A stretch of DNA of 64,000 bases from Zelopaecilomyces penicillatus (lineage: Eukaryota > Ascomycota > Sordariomycetes > Hypocreales > Pseudodiploosporaceae), in the NCBI GenBank assembly GCA_005765155.1, contig VCCP01000003.1, forward strand, positions 5,518,001 to 5,582,000. The letters are read 5' to 3'. Under the pieces are notes generated by a model, which was not told the origin of the DNA, did not search any database, and saw only the letters and a program-made list of their open reading frames with translations. Within the stretch, counting starts at the first letter, position 1, and every line of letters starts with the position of its first letter. Below are positions 47,401 to 62,400 of the stretch, one piece after another. The position numbers and the translations under genes are program-made.

Positions 47401-50400
47401 TCGAGGGTTGTGATGGTTAACAGCCTGTCATTACAGGCGGTTATTACGGATGACACCGCTTGGGAGAATCCTGCATCTGTCATTGATATGCGTGAATATT
47501 TGAATTCGACATGCAGTATCGAAATGAGCTATGGTCAGCGCTTGAGCAGATATGCCATTTTGAGACAAGCTGATGGCGATGTTTATTTCGTCTGGCTTAT
47601 TCACCACGCCGTGTTTGATGGGCTGACAATGAAAATCGTTCTTGATTCACTTTATCACACATATTATAATATGGAGGTAGATACTCTCAGGCCATATGCA
47701 AATTTTATCAAATATGTTCAATCTATAGATTCCGATGCCGCTAAACGATACTGGATTTCGGAACTCGAGGGGTCAAAAGCATCAGCATTCCCCACAGCCC
47801 GCATTACTTCAGAATCACAGGACTGTGTGATGAAAAGAACTATACCATTCAACAATACCAGGGCGTTGAGCACCACGGCCACAATTCTGCGCGCTGCATG
47901 GGCCATCTTACTTGCTCGTTATTGTGAGACTGATGATGTCTGCTTTGGATCTACAGTGTCTGGCCGACAAGCTCCGGTACCAGGATTGAATGAGATTCCA
48001 GGACCAATGATTGCGACAATGCCTATCCGAATCCAACTTGATCGAGAGATGTCTGTTTTACAATTTCTGGAAAAGATACAGTCACAGGCTTCTGAAATGG
48101 TTGCCTACGAACAATATGGATTGCAAAGCATCTCGAAACTGAGTGAAGAAGCACAGGAGGCTTGTGATTTCTTTAATTTGTTTGTTGTCCAGCCAATGAG
48201 CCATCTATCGTCAATCGCGGAGACCTCATCGAAAGCTATTCTTCAGCAAGGAAACGAGGAAAAGGCGCTTTCCGAAGAAGCTATGCGAAATTACTTCAAC
48301 TACCCCCTCGTTTTTGAAGCCAAGGTTGGTACGGGTAATGTTGAGCTCAATTTGACGTACTATGCGGATGTCATCACCGAAAGCCAACTCGAAGCAGTGT
48401 GCCACCAATATGGTCACATCGTGCAGCAGTTGCTAAACGCAGAGGATAAAAATCTGAGTGATATCTCTGTCGCGAGCTCCTGGGACGTCCAGCGTGCCAT
48501 TGAGGCCAACAGTGATGAACCAGAACTCATAAACTCTTGCGTTCACCAGCTGGTTGAAAGCCGGGCCAGCGAAAGACCCAATGCGCCAGCAGTTCGAGCG
48601 TGGGATGGAGACTTTTCCTACAGCCAGCTCGACAAGGCGGCTAACAGACTGGCGCATCATCTCGTAAATGCGCACGATGTCAAGGAACACGATTTAGTTC
48701 ATGTGTGCTTTGAGAAGTCAGCCTGGTTCCTGGTATCGATCTTGGCGATCAATAAAGCTGGAGCTGCTTGGGTCCCCCTTGATCCCTCACACCCTCGCCA
48801 GCGTCACCAACAGATGGTAGACAAGACCAAGTCTCAATTGGTATTGATATCTCCCTCCAACGCTGAGATTTGCGACGGCTTGGTTCCTAATATCCTGGAG
48901 GTGAACGCAAAGCTTGATGCAGAACTAGTGAATGACACTGGAATATCTAGTGAATCCGGACCAGCTTGCTACGTCTCGCCAAATCATGCTGCCTATGTTC
49001 TGTTCACATCTGGTAGCACGGGCACGCCTAAAGGTGTTGTTTTGGAACATAAATCTGTCTGCACGAGTCAAACGGCAATGAACAAAAGGATAGGTATGAC
49101 TAAAGACGTCATGCTCCTTCAGTTTGCAAACTTTGTTTTCGACTTTTCTATTGCCGAGGTTATCTGCTCATGGGTTTCCGGATCCTGCGTTTGCATGCCG
49201 TCAGACGAAACTCGAATGTCGGGCTTGAAGGAGTTTATTCGAGAGATGGAAATCAACTGGCTCTTCCTGACTCCATCTGTAGCGCGGACATTGCGACCGG
49301 AAGACGTTCCGAACGTGGAGCTTCTTCTTCTTGGAGGTGAGGCTGCGCCACGAGACGTCTTTAGCACTTGGTTTGGCAAGGTCCGCTTGCTTAACGCATG
49401 GGGTCCAACGGAGACATGCGTGCTTAATACTATGCACGAGTGGAAATCGGCAGACGAGTCCCCTCTTACAATAGGACGCTCTCTCGGAGGATACTGCTGG
49501 ATCGTTGATCCGAATGATGTTAACCAGTTGGCACCCTACGGGACACTTGGTGAAGTCGTGATCCAAGGACCAACATTACTCCGCGAGTATCTCTCTGATC
49601 CGGAGAAAACCAGTGCTGCTGTTGTTGATAAGCTCCCGCCCTGGGCACCCAATCAGTCGTCGCCGCACTGGAATCGTTTCTACAAGACCGGAGATTTGTG
49701 TCGGTACAACCCAGATGGTTCAATCGAGTTTGCTACTCGCAAGGATAAGCAGGTCAAGATTCGTGGTTTACGAGTGGAGCTGGGAGACATTCAGTATCAC
49801 GTACAAGTTGCTATGCCGGAAGCACGCCAAATCGCCATTGATGTATTCGAGAACGAATCCAGCGCGAACATCATTGCTTACATCTGCTTTAGTGACGAAG
49901 CAAGGCTATACAAGAGTAAGGAGAAGGATGGAAACGATGAAGTTTTCTTGTCGCTAGATGAAACTCTTCAAACCCGCCTCACTGCTGTCGTTGGCGAGCT
50001 TAGTGTGAACTTGCCCCCATACATGGTGCCGACACGATTCATTCCATGTCGCTATATGCCAATCATTACCTCTGCCAAGCTTGATACCAGTACGCTGCGA
50101 GGACTGACGGCAAAACTTAGCCGAGAGGAGCTAAATAGCTATGGCCTTCTCGGAAGTAAGAAACGTGCACCGGAAACGCCTATGGAGACGAAGCTACAGA
50201 GCATTTGGGCAGAGCATTTGAAGCTATCTCCAGATTCAATTGGCCGCGATGACAGCTTCCTTGGACTTGGCGGTGACTCAATTGCAGCGATTCATTGCGT
50301 GAGTCTTGCTCGCAAGTGCGGGATAATTCTTACCGTCAAGGACATCTTCAGCGACCCCCGACTTTCGTCTGTGGCAAAGAAGGCTGTGGTAGAGACCGTG

Positions 50401-53400
50401 AAAGAAGATGCTGCTGATGTTCCATCATTTAGTCTACTTGAAAAGCCCCTCACTCCGGTACTTGAAGAAGACATACTGAAGCAATGTGCTATTTCGGACA
50501 GCGCCATGGTTGAGGATGCTTACCCATGTACCCAATTCCAAGAGGGTCTGTTGGCCCTCTCTGTGAAGCAGCCGGGCTCTTATGTCCTGAAATACGTCCA
50601 CAAGCTTCCTGGAAATATTGATATCCAACGTCTAGAAGCTGCGTGGCGCCGAACCACGCAGCTTTGTGCTAACTTGAGAACTAGGATTGTGCTTCTGGAT
50701 GACTCTTGCGTTCAGGTCGTTGTTAAAGATGATTTCCACTGGGAAGTCACTCACCAAACGGATGTGCAACATGCTATTCAAAAGGCACAGCAAACTGAGA
50801 TGACCTACGGATCGCCGCTTTCCCGATTTACAGTTGTAAATGAGGAGTCTGGGAGTACCTATATCGTCTGGAGTATTCACCACGCCGTATTCGACGGATG
50901 GACAACTCGAATTGTTCTCAATATTCTTCAAAGCCTATATTTTCAACAAGCTCAAATTACTGCACAGCCTTTCTCTCGCTTCATCAAGTACGCCATGGAG
51001 GTCATCAAAAGCAGTGCAGCACGCGAGTTTTGGAGCAGTCAACTTCTTGGAGCCAAGCGAGCGACGTTCCCGCCACCCTCAAACGGTGCTCCTGGTGCGA
51101 CGAATATCTGGCGAAACACTATTCAGCTCCCGCACGTGGCGAATTCCACAATCACAAAGGCAACCGTACTACGTGCTGCGTGGGCCATAATCTTGGCTAG
51201 ATACTGTGATACTAACGATATCTGCTTTGGCACAAGCATGTCTGGTAGGCAGGCACCAGTGGATGGCCTTTTGGAGACTCCCGGCCCAGTTGTAGCAACG
51301 ATGCCTGTTCGGGTTTGCATTGATAAAGAGCAGACCATTTCCCAGTTTCTTCACAATATCCAGGACCAAGCCAACGAGATGATTGCATTTGAGCAGTTTG
51401 GTCTACAGAATATTGCCAAGCTGAGCCAAGATGCTAAGGATGCTTGTGACTTATCCAGCTTGCTCGTCATTCAACCAAGACAGCACCTCGACTACATCAA
51501 AGGCGCAGATGACGCAAACAGTGAACCATTTTTGCTGCCAGTGAATGGCCAGAGCTCAGATGAAGATTTAATGCAGAATTACTTCAGCTACCCGCTAGTT
51601 GTACAGGGCCATTTGTATGAGGATAATGTCGATCTTGAGCTGACATACGACTCGAAAGTACTCTCGCAGTCTAATGCTAAGGGCTTGTCGTATCAAATTG
51701 AGCATGTTGCCAAGCAGCTCATCACGGGTGAAGACTCCACGCTGGCGACCATATCTATTGCCAGTTCCTGGGATTTGGAGCGAGCTAGAGAATGGAACCC
51801 TGAAGAGCCTGAAATCATTGATGCTTGTGTTCATGAGCTCATTGAGCAGCAGGCTAATATTCGTCCCAATGCCATGGCCTTGGTTGCGTGGGACGGAAAC
51901 TGGACATACAGCCAGCTCAACAGCGCGGCTAACCGACTTGCAAATTATCTTGCCCAGACTGCAAAAGTTTCCCGAGGAGATTTTGTACATGTCTGTTTTG
52001 AAAAGACATCTTACTACTTTATCTCCATCTTAGCAATCAACAAGGCTGGTGCTTCATGGGTTCCGTTGGATCCTTCACATCCTAAACAACGACATCAGCA
52101 AGTTGTTAAGCAAACCGGAGCGGTCCTGGCTTTGGCATCTTCTACGAACTCGGCACTATGCACTGAGCTTGTCGCAGAAGTATTAGAGGTTACATCTGCC
52201 CTTATGGAGCAGCTAGTCAATGACCCTGATATCTCCAGTGAACATGGACCGGCTTGTAACGTCACTTCAAAGGATGCTGCATATGTTCTGTTTACTTCAG
52301 GCAGCACTGGAACACCTAAGGGATTCATTATGGAGCATGGATCTGTATGTACCAGCCAAACAGCTGCTGCAAAGAGGCTGAGGACTACACCTGACGTTCG
52401 AATCCTTCAATTTGCCTCGTATGTCTTTGACATGTGCATTGGTGAGATCATCGGGCCATTGATTACTGGCGCCTGTATCTATGTTCCATCCGACCATGTT
52501 AGGATGAACGACCTACAGGGCTTTGTCCGCGAAATGGATATTAATTGGGCCTTTCTTACACCAGCCTTTTTGCGAACGCTCAAGCCTGCAGATTTCCCAA
52601 GTCTAGAGCTTGTCTTACTCGCAGGCGAGGCTGTCGGTCGCGATGTTCTGGATACCTGGTTTGGTAAAGTTCGCCTAATCAATGGCTGGGGCCCAGCAGA
52701 GACTTGCGTCTTTAGCACACTCCATGAATGGGCTTCGATTGATGAATCGCCTCTAACAGTGGGCAGACCTGTTGGAGGGTTCTGCTGGATTGTTAGCCCT
52801 GAAGACCCTCAGATTCTAGCACCAATTGGAACCTTGGGTGAAGTTGTTATCCAAGGCCCGACAATCTTGCGTGAATACATACGCGACCCGGAGAAGACAG
52901 CGGCAGCGGTGGTAAAGACACTACCGGAATGGGCTCCAAAGAGAGACTTGCCTCAGTGGAATCGCTTTTACAAGTCTGGAGACTTGGCTACCTACAATGC
53001 TGATGGTACTATTGAGTTCTCTAGCCGCAAGGATACCCAGGTTAAGATACGCGGTCTCCGAGTCGAACTTGGAGAGGTTGAGCACCACATTAGACAAGCT
53101 TTGGAGGGGGTTTGCCAAGTTGTAGTCGACGTACTAAAAACTTCAACTGGTGCAAGCCTGATATCTTACTTTTGCTTCAACAACGATACCCGGAGCAACA
53201 GCAACGCCGAAAGCATGTTTCTGCCTCTGTCAGCCCAGCTAAAGAGTCAAATCAGCAGTATGATTGGCCACCTCAATGTCAATCTACCCTCATACATGGT
53301 GCCCACCATGTTCATTCCCTGCCACTATATGCCATCCATCACTTCGACAAAGCTTGACAGAAAAGCGCTTAGAATTGCTATGGACACGCTTAGTCCACAA

Positions 53401-56400
53401 GAGCTTGCTGCATTCTCACTAGTTGAGACTGTAAAGAATGCTCCAGAGACAGCCATGGAAAGCAAAGTGCAGAAGCTTTGGTCCCATAGTCTGAAGATCC
53501 CAATTGAGTCAATTGGTAGGGACGATAACTTTATGAGACTTGGAGGTGATTCAATTGCCGTTATTCATTTCGTGGCAGCAGCTCGTCAAGCAGGCATTTC
53601 AATGACAGTCAAGGACGTTTTTGATGATCCTAGATTGTGGAAGGTTGCTTCAAAAGCATCCGAATCCGACAACGCTGAAATAACACCTGCAGTAGCCCTG
53701 CAACCATATGCCCTTGTTGATGACCAGCTGCGTGAATTTGTGACTGGGTCAATACTACGAAATCAGTGCGACCTGTCCAGCTCAGAATTCGTTGAGGACG
53801 CATTCCCTTGCACCAAGCTTCAAGAAGGCCTCATGGCTCTATCAGTCAAGCAGCCTGGGTCATATATTGCAAAACACATCTACAAAATCCCTGCTCATGT
53901 CGATGTGCAACGGTTCAAGGCTTCTTGGGAGCAAACTGTACAATTGTGCAGTAACATGCGGACGAGAATTGTGCTCGCCGATTCATTCTCTGCCCAGGTC
54001 CTCGTGAATGGCTCGTTGAAGTGGGAACCCACCGACAACCATGACCTCAAGTCGTTTGTGCACTTCATCAGCAGCAAGGCGATGGACTACGGCTCACCAC
54101 TTAGTCGATTCGCTATTCTTGAAGAAGATGGAGGCAGCACTTATTTTATATCTATCATGCATCATGCCATCTTTGATGGCTGGTCACTTTCGCTTATGCT
54201 GAATACCATGCATGCCGTTTATCACGGCCTCGAGGTGCCGGCGTTGCGGCCGTATTCCACGTTTCTCCAGTATACGATGAACCTCAACCACAAAGATGCA
54301 GAGGAATACTGGGTATCGCAGCTCAAGGGATCAAAGCGGGCTACGTTTCCGCCATCCAATGATTCGAAAATTACTGCTACCAAAACCACTGACAAACGTA
54401 TTTTCGAGCACAACATCTCGCTTCCGCAATTGGAGGACACGTCCATCACCCGAGCTACTATCTTGCGAGCTGCCTGGGCAATACTTTTAGCCCAGTACTC
54501 TGACACAGATGACATTTGCTTTGGTGCAACGGTTTCTGGACGTAATGCTTCAGTGGACGGCCTAGAGAGTGTTCTTGGCCTTGTGGTGGCAACTGTGCCT
54601 GTAAGGGTTCGCTTGGATCAGAAGCAAACCATCTCCGAGTTTCTACATCGAATGCAGAAACAGGCATCTGAAATGGTCGCATATGAGCAGTTTGGTCTGC
54701 AAAGCATCTCAAAACTTAACTCTGAGACCAAGGAAGCTTGCGACTTTACGAGCTTGTTTGTTGTGCAGCCAAAGCTCTACACTGGTGATGAGTCTGGTGA
54801 TGAGGAGCGGATATTGGTTTCCTCCAAGTCGGAAGATAACTTGGCCATGCAAGCTATGCAAGACTATTTCAGCTACCCATTAGTGCTCCAATGTTTCCTT
54901 GGAAAGGGTGACGCTGACCTGTGGTTCATGTATGATGCACATGTTCTATCCGACTCGCACCTACAGGCAATTGCCCAACAGCTCGACCATATTGTTCAAC
55001 AGCTTCTGGTACAAGATGATACATCGTTTGATTCTGTATCGGTGGCAGGACCCTGGGACTTGAAGCAAGCTATGGAATGGAATCATGGAAAGATCTATTT
55101 CGAAGAGTCATGCATGCATGAAGTCATTTCCAAGACAGCTCAACAGCACCCCGACAAAGAGGCCTTATTCTCAACTGGAGAAAGCATGACCTATTCTATT
55201 TTGGATAGACTATCTACTACACTGGCCATACACCTCCGCCAACTTGGTGTTCAATCAGAATCTGTAGTACCATTTTGTTTCGAAAAGTCAATCTTCACAG
55301 TAGTAGCTATTCTAGCTATTTGGAAAGCCGGAGCAGCATTTATGCCACTTGATCCATCTCATCCTGTTGCTCGCCGAGCTGCTTTGGTCGAAGAAGTAAG
55401 CGGTCAAGTCCTGCTTGCATCCCCCTCGACTGCTACCGGCTGTGTTGATCTATGCCCTAATGTTGTTGAAGTCTCTGTCGACTCAATTCAACAGCTAGCC
55501 AACACGCAATCTACAACTTCATTGGATTCCTCATATTCCAGTCCATCCGATGCTGCCTATGTTCTATTTACGTCTGGATCTACTGGCAAACCGAAGGGTA
55601 TAATAATCGAACATGCCGCTCTGTGGACAAGTATTCTTGGATTTGGAAAAGCCTTTGGAATCAATTCAGAATCGCGGGTGTTACAATTCTCCAGTTATGT
55701 GTTTGATGGCTGCATTGCTGAGATCATCACCACTATTGCTTTTGGAGGAACCGTCTGCATCCCGACGGAAGACGAACGACTGCAAGATATTTGTGGATTC
55801 ATTAACCAATCTCGAACAAATATGGGTATTCTTACCCCATCATTTGTCAGAACCTTTGAGCCTCATATGGTCCCAACCCTGAAGAGCTTAGTGGTTATGG
55901 GTGAGGCTTCTGCACAAGATCAGATGGAGATGTGGTTCCAAAGCGTCACTCTTATCAATGGATATGGCCCAGCTGAAGCTTGTGTTTGTTGTGCTGCCCA
56001 CACATTTACAACGAGCAACGAGTCACCGAGAAATATTGGACAGGGTGTCAACGGTGCTTGTTGGATCGTTGACCCAGAAGACCACAACAAGCTTAGCCCC
56101 ATTGGATGTGTTGGTGAGCTTATTATGCAGGGTCACGCCATCGGCCGTGGATACATCAATGATGAGGCTAAGACCAATGCCGCTTTCATTGATAACATGA
56201 AGTGGTTGCCTTCGGATCCAGCTAACAAGCCGACCAAGTTCTATAAGACCGGTGATTTAGTGCGGTACAATGCCGATGGAACGCTTGAATACTTTGGTCG
56301 TAAGGATACCCAAGTTAAGCTGCGTGGCCAGCGTATCGAACTGGGCGAGATCGAGTATCAAGTCAAGACGCAGCTTGAGGATGCTGAGCATGTTGCGGTA

Positions 56401-59400
56401 GATCTCGTTGAGCGGGAATCTGGCAAGATTCTAGTCGCTTTTGTTTCATTCAACAATAAGACTATGAATGCGACCGAGGAGAACAATCTTCTCAAAGGAA
56501 AGGATGTGAAGGAGTCGCTGATCCGTCTTATGCATGGCTTGAAAGACTCATTGCCTGGTTACATGGTACCGGGTCTAATCTTGCCCCTCAAAGACATGCC
56601 ATTTATCAGCTCGATGAAGGTTGATCGTCGCCAGCTTCGCGAACTTGCGGCCAACATACCCTCAGAAGAGCTTTCTGCCTTCTCCCTGGAGATCACGGAG
56701 AAGGTTGCCCCGACCACAGAAATGGAGTTGAGGCTTCGAGACATCTGGGCGCAGTTGCTGAGGGTTCAGCCAGACGCCATCAGCAAATATGACAGTTTTT
56801 TGCAGATGGGTGGTGACTCGATCAATGCCATTCATCTATCAGGCCTTGCCCAGCGCGATGGCATTCTTCTACCGATTTCTCAAATTTTCGCTCATCCTCA
56901 ACTTGCATCCATGGCAAATGCTGCTGTTCTTGGACAAGTTGAGAAGATTGAGACTCATGCATTCAGCATGGTCGACGCATCTCTACTTGATACAGTTGTT
57001 GCCGAGATTAGAGAACAGTGTAGTCTATCAGAGAACCAACAGATCGATGACGTTTATCCTTGTACATCTATGCAAGAAGGCTTCATGGCCCTCGCTGTCA
57101 AACAGCCAGGTTCCTACATTGTTAAGAATGTGTACAGCTTGAACAAGAATGTGGACATTGATCGTTTTAAGAGCGCCTGGGAAGAGACAGTTCAGCGCTG
57201 CCCTACTCTTAGAACTCGTGTCGTGGTTGTGGATGGAAATGTTCTTCAAACTGTCGTCAGTGGACCACCTTCCTGGGAAACGAGTGTTGAAGAACAGTCT
57301 GCAATTGCCCTTCCATCTGATGCGAGCCAAATGGCATATGGATCTGCTCTTTCTCGATATGGCCTCATTTCTCAAAACGGCAAGACTTATTTCCTGTGGA
57401 ATATCCACCACGCCATCCACGACGGTTGGACCATCCGCATCATTCTCAAGCTACTAAATGACCTGTATCAAGGTCTTGAGACGCAACCCCTTGAGCCCTT
57501 CGCCGGGTTCATCCAGCACTGTATCAACACTGATACAGATGAATCCAAAACCTTCTGGCAACACCAGCTCCAGAATGCGCAAAAGGCCGCTTTCCCGCCC
57601 ACTCAATCGACTGAAAAAACTCTCAACAAACCAACTAATGTGACACGAGTTCTACGAAAGAGTATTTCTTTCTCAGATTACACCGATACCTCAATCACAA
57701 GGGCCACAATTCTTCGGGCAGCATGGGCTATTGTTCTCGCAAGCTACTGTGATACTCACGATGTGACATTTGGTACTACAGTCTCAGGACGTCAAGCCTC
57801 AGTCGCTGGCGTGGAAAATATGGCTGGTCCCATGGTTACAACAGTGCCTGCGCGAGTACAACTCAAGTCCCACCAGCACCTATCGGACTTCCTACAGGGT
57901 ATCCAGACACAGGCGAATGAGATGATTCCTTATGAACAGTTCGGAATCCAGAATATTTCGAAGCTCAGTACAGAGATCAAGGAGGCATGTGACTTCTCCA
58001 GCTTGCTTCTTGTCCAGCCTATGCAGCATTTCGGATCCGGTGTAGTGGACGAAGATGAAGTGTTCGTCTATCCCGAAACCGGCACAGATAATGAGGAAGA
58101 GATGCTGCAAAATTATTTTAGTTATCCGCTTGTCATCCAAGGCCTCCTGTATGAAAAGGACGTTGAGCTTTATCTTATTTATGACTCATCGGTTCTGGCA
58201 GCCGAGCAGAGCGATGCGCTTGCTCACCACATGGAGCATGTCGTCAACCAGCTGCTGAGAATGGAGAAACCATCAGTTGGCGAGGTTACCTTAGCTCACG
58301 ATTATGACTTGCAAAAGGCCATTCAGTGTAATTCACAAGAGACTGATGTCATTGAGGCTTGCGTGCATCATCTGATTGAGCGCCAGGTTCAAATTCGGCC
58401 TAACGCATTAGCTGTGCAGGCATGGGATGGCGAACTCACTTATAGCCAACTCGACCGCACCGCAAATAGGCTTGCACACTATCTCAAAAACAAGTTTGAC
58501 ATCAAGCCAGATGACCTGATTCATGTGTGTTTTGAGAAATCTCTTTGGCATACCATAGCCATACTGGCAATCAACAAAGCCGGAGCTGGGTGGGTGCCTC
58601 TGGAACCTTCTCACCCAACTCAGCGTCAGCAGCAGGTTGTCAGCCAAACTGGGTCGGAGATAATTCTCACATCTTCTACTCATGTGAAAGCATGTGAAGC
58701 GCTCGTGCAAAATGTTGTTGAAGTAGGGTTCAGTCTTGACGAGAAACTGCAGACTGACCTTGATGATAACTGTAGTATCCAAGGACCAGAGACTTCTGTT
58801 TCGCCATCGAACATTTCTCATCTGCTTTTTACTTCTGGAAGTACGGGTGTCCCTAAGGGCCTTATTCTAGAACATCGTGCGGTGTGTACCAGTCAAACCG
58901 CTATTTGGAAGAGGCTAGGTATGACGCCTGATGCCAAGATGCTGCAGTTCGCGTCTTGCGTCTTTGACTTATCTGTCGGTGAGATCATTGGATCTCTGAT
59001 TTCCGGAGCCTGTGTCTGTGTTCCTTCGGAAGAAATCCGAATGAATAGCCTGTCTCAATTCATCCAAGAGAAACAAATCTCCTGGTCAATTCTTACGCCT
59101 TCTTTTGCTCGCACTCTTAATCCAGACGAGGTTTCGAGTCTTCAACTTCTGATTCTCGCTGGTGAAGCTATTGGCAGAGATGTATTCGAAGCTTGGTTTG
59201 GAAAAGTCCGTCTTATTAACGGATGGGGCCCGGCAGAAACTTGTGTCTTTAGCTCAATGCACGAATTCAATTCAGCTCAGGAATCGTCGGTAACTATTGG
59301 GCACCCAGTTGGTGGCAATTGCTGGATTGTGAATCCTGAAGATGCTAGCAAACTTGCTCCTATTGGGACACTTGGTGAACTTGTTGTACAGGGCCCAACC

Positions 59401-62400
59401 CTTCTACGCGAGTACCTGTCAGATCCCAAGCGTACAAAGGAGGCTATCATGGAAGACCTCCCAGTCTGGATTCCTCAGGGTTCTACAAAGCATTGGAACA
59501 GGCTCTACAAGACTGGCGATCTGTGCTCTTATAACCCTGATGGCACAATCCTCTACGCCGGGCGTAAGGATACCCAGGTTAAGATTCGTGGATTACGAGT
59601 TGAGCTTGGGGAAGTTGAACATCTAATCCATACTCATCTAGCTGGGGTTCGTCAGGCTATTGTTGATGTGTTCCATGCTGACGGGGGCTCGACACTTGCC
59701 GCCTATCTCTGCTTCAGTGATGATACCAATGCTACTGGATTAGACACAACTGAAATCTTCCTTGACGTCACTAGCGACCTCAAGCATCAATTCACTGCCA
59801 TGGTTGGCCAGCTCAGCACTTTGTTGCCCAACTATATGATCCCCACGCTTTTCTTCCCCTGCCGCCACATGCCACTCATCACCTCCACCAAGCTAGACAG
59901 GAAGACGCTCAAGAAGCTCGCTGCTAGTCTCGGCCGCGAGAAACTCAACACCTATACTTTGGACGATAGTGAGACAAGGGCTCCAGAGACCCCAATGGAA
60001 ATTTGCTTACAGACCATCTGGGCCCGTATCTTGAACGTCTCTGCTGACTCCATTGGTCGTGACTCCAACTTCTTGAGGATAGGAGGTGACTCCATTGCAG
60101 CTATCCATTTCGTTACCGCTGCTCGTGAGGAAGGAATCTCACTTACAGTCAAAGACGTCTTTGATGATCCGCGTCTTTTGGCGGTAGCTGAGAAGGCGGC
60201 TGACGTCGCTGACGGTGCGCCTCAGGATATTGAGCTGGAGCCGTTCTCTCTGTTGCCTGATGCTCTCCATGAGATTGCATTTGGTGCCCCAGTTAGAGAC
60301 CAGTGCTACTTCTCGATGAGCCAGTATGTACAAGATGCTTATCCTTGCACTAGCTTCCAGCAAGGTTTGTTGGCTTTGTCGGTCAAGCAGCCTGGTTCCT
60401 ACATTGCCAAACACGTCTATCGAATCCCGGACTACGTAGACCTTCAACGCTTCAAGACTGCTTGGGAGTACACGCTTGATCTATGCGCTAATCTGAGAAG
60501 TCGGATTGTTCTTATTAATGAGGATTGCTTCCAAGTAGTGGTGAAAGAGAGTGTTGATTGGAAGGCCGCCCAGTACACCAACTTGTCGTCAGCTCTCAAA
60601 GCCGCTCGCAACTTGCAAATGAGCTATGGTTCACCTTTGTGCCACTTCTCCATTGTAGAAGAATGCGACGCTAAAAACTACTTCGTTTTATCGATGCACC
60701 ATGCGATCTTCGACGGTTGGACCAACCGCGTTATCTTCAACGTCTTGCACACCCTCTACCGCGGTCAAGAAACTGCCAGGCTGGAACCATACGCTCGATT
60801 CATTAAGTTCGCCACCGAGGTCCAGACTGATAATACCGCCAGCTACTGGAAGGAACAGCTTAAGAATGCAAAGAGAGCATCATTCCCATCTGCGATAAGC
60901 TTGTCACCACAAAAGAAGAACCGTGCTACGAAGGTGCTGGAGAAGTCCATCAAAGTGCCCCAATCCATTGACTCTTCTGTCACCAAAGCCACAGTTCTTC
61001 GGGCTGCTTGGGCCCTAGTATTGGCTCGCTATTGCGATACAGATGACGTCTGTTTCGGAGCTGCAGTATCAGGCCGTCAAGCCCCTGTTCACGGCTTGAC
61101 TGAGATGGCTGGTCCAGTCGTGGCAACAGTACCTGTTCGAGTGCAATTGAACAAGAGCCAACTAGCGTCAGAGTTCTTGGATGGCATCCAACGGCAAGCC
61201 TCTGAGATGGTTCTCTATGAGCAATACGGATTGCAAAATATCGCAAAGCTTGATGACGATATCAAGGACGCGTGTGACTTTACCAGTTTACTGGTCATCC
61301 AGCCAATGCAACAAATGCTGTACAGCAGCGATGATGAGCTTCTACTGCCAATGGATTCGGATACTGGGGAAGCCAACTTAGTAGAGAATTATTTCAGCTA
61401 TCCATTGGTCGTACAGGCTCATATCTATGGCGACCATGTGAAATTGGTTCTTATTTATGACTCTGGAATCATTGCAGAGCCCAAGGTTCAGGCCCTCTCT
61501 CACCACCTGACGAATGTCATGACGCGACTTGTGCAGGATGGAAACTCGTCTCTAGGCGACTTGTCAATTTCCAGCTCATGGGATATTCAAATGGCCCACA
61601 AATTCAACAGTGATGCGCCCGAAATCATCAACACTTGCGTTCATACCCTGATAGAAAGGCAGGCTGCTGTGCGACCCAGTGCACCGGCAGTTCGCGGATG
61701 GGATACCGAGTTTACATACAGTGAACTAAACAAGACAGCAAACAGATTGGCACACCATCTAATTGAGATTGGGGTAGAAATCGGTGATCTAATTCACGTC
61801 TGTTTTGACAAATCAGCTTGGTTTTTCGTTGCCATCTTGGCCATCAATAAGGCTGGTGCTACTTGGGTTCCTCTCGATCCTTCGCACCCTGAGCAACGTC
61901 TGCAACAGATTGTGAGCCAAACTAAGGCTAAGCTGGCACTGGCATCACAATCCAATATTGAAAAATGCTCTGCCCTCGTTTCGACGGTCATTGAAGTCAA
62001 TGCCACACTAGATCGAAAGCTGTATAAAACGAATTCAGGAGTGCGCGGACCTCAGTGTGAAGTGTCGCCCCAAACAGCGGCTTACGTTCTCTTCACGTCT
62101 GGAAGCACAGGAACCCCCAAGGGCTTTGTAATGGAGCACGGTTCAGTGTGCACCAGCCAAACTGCTATTGCGAAGCGACTTGGTCTCACACCAGATGTCA
62201 GGATGTTGCAATTTGCTGCCTTCGTCTTCGACTTGTCTATCGGCGAGATTATCGCCCCCTTGATCACCGGTGCTTCTATTTGCGTGCCTTCTGAAGAGAC
62301 TCGAATGAATGGTCTGACCGACTTCATTCGTACAATGAATATCAACTGGGCGTTCTTAACCCCCTCTTTTGTGCGAACATTGAACCCTGCAGACGTTCCT

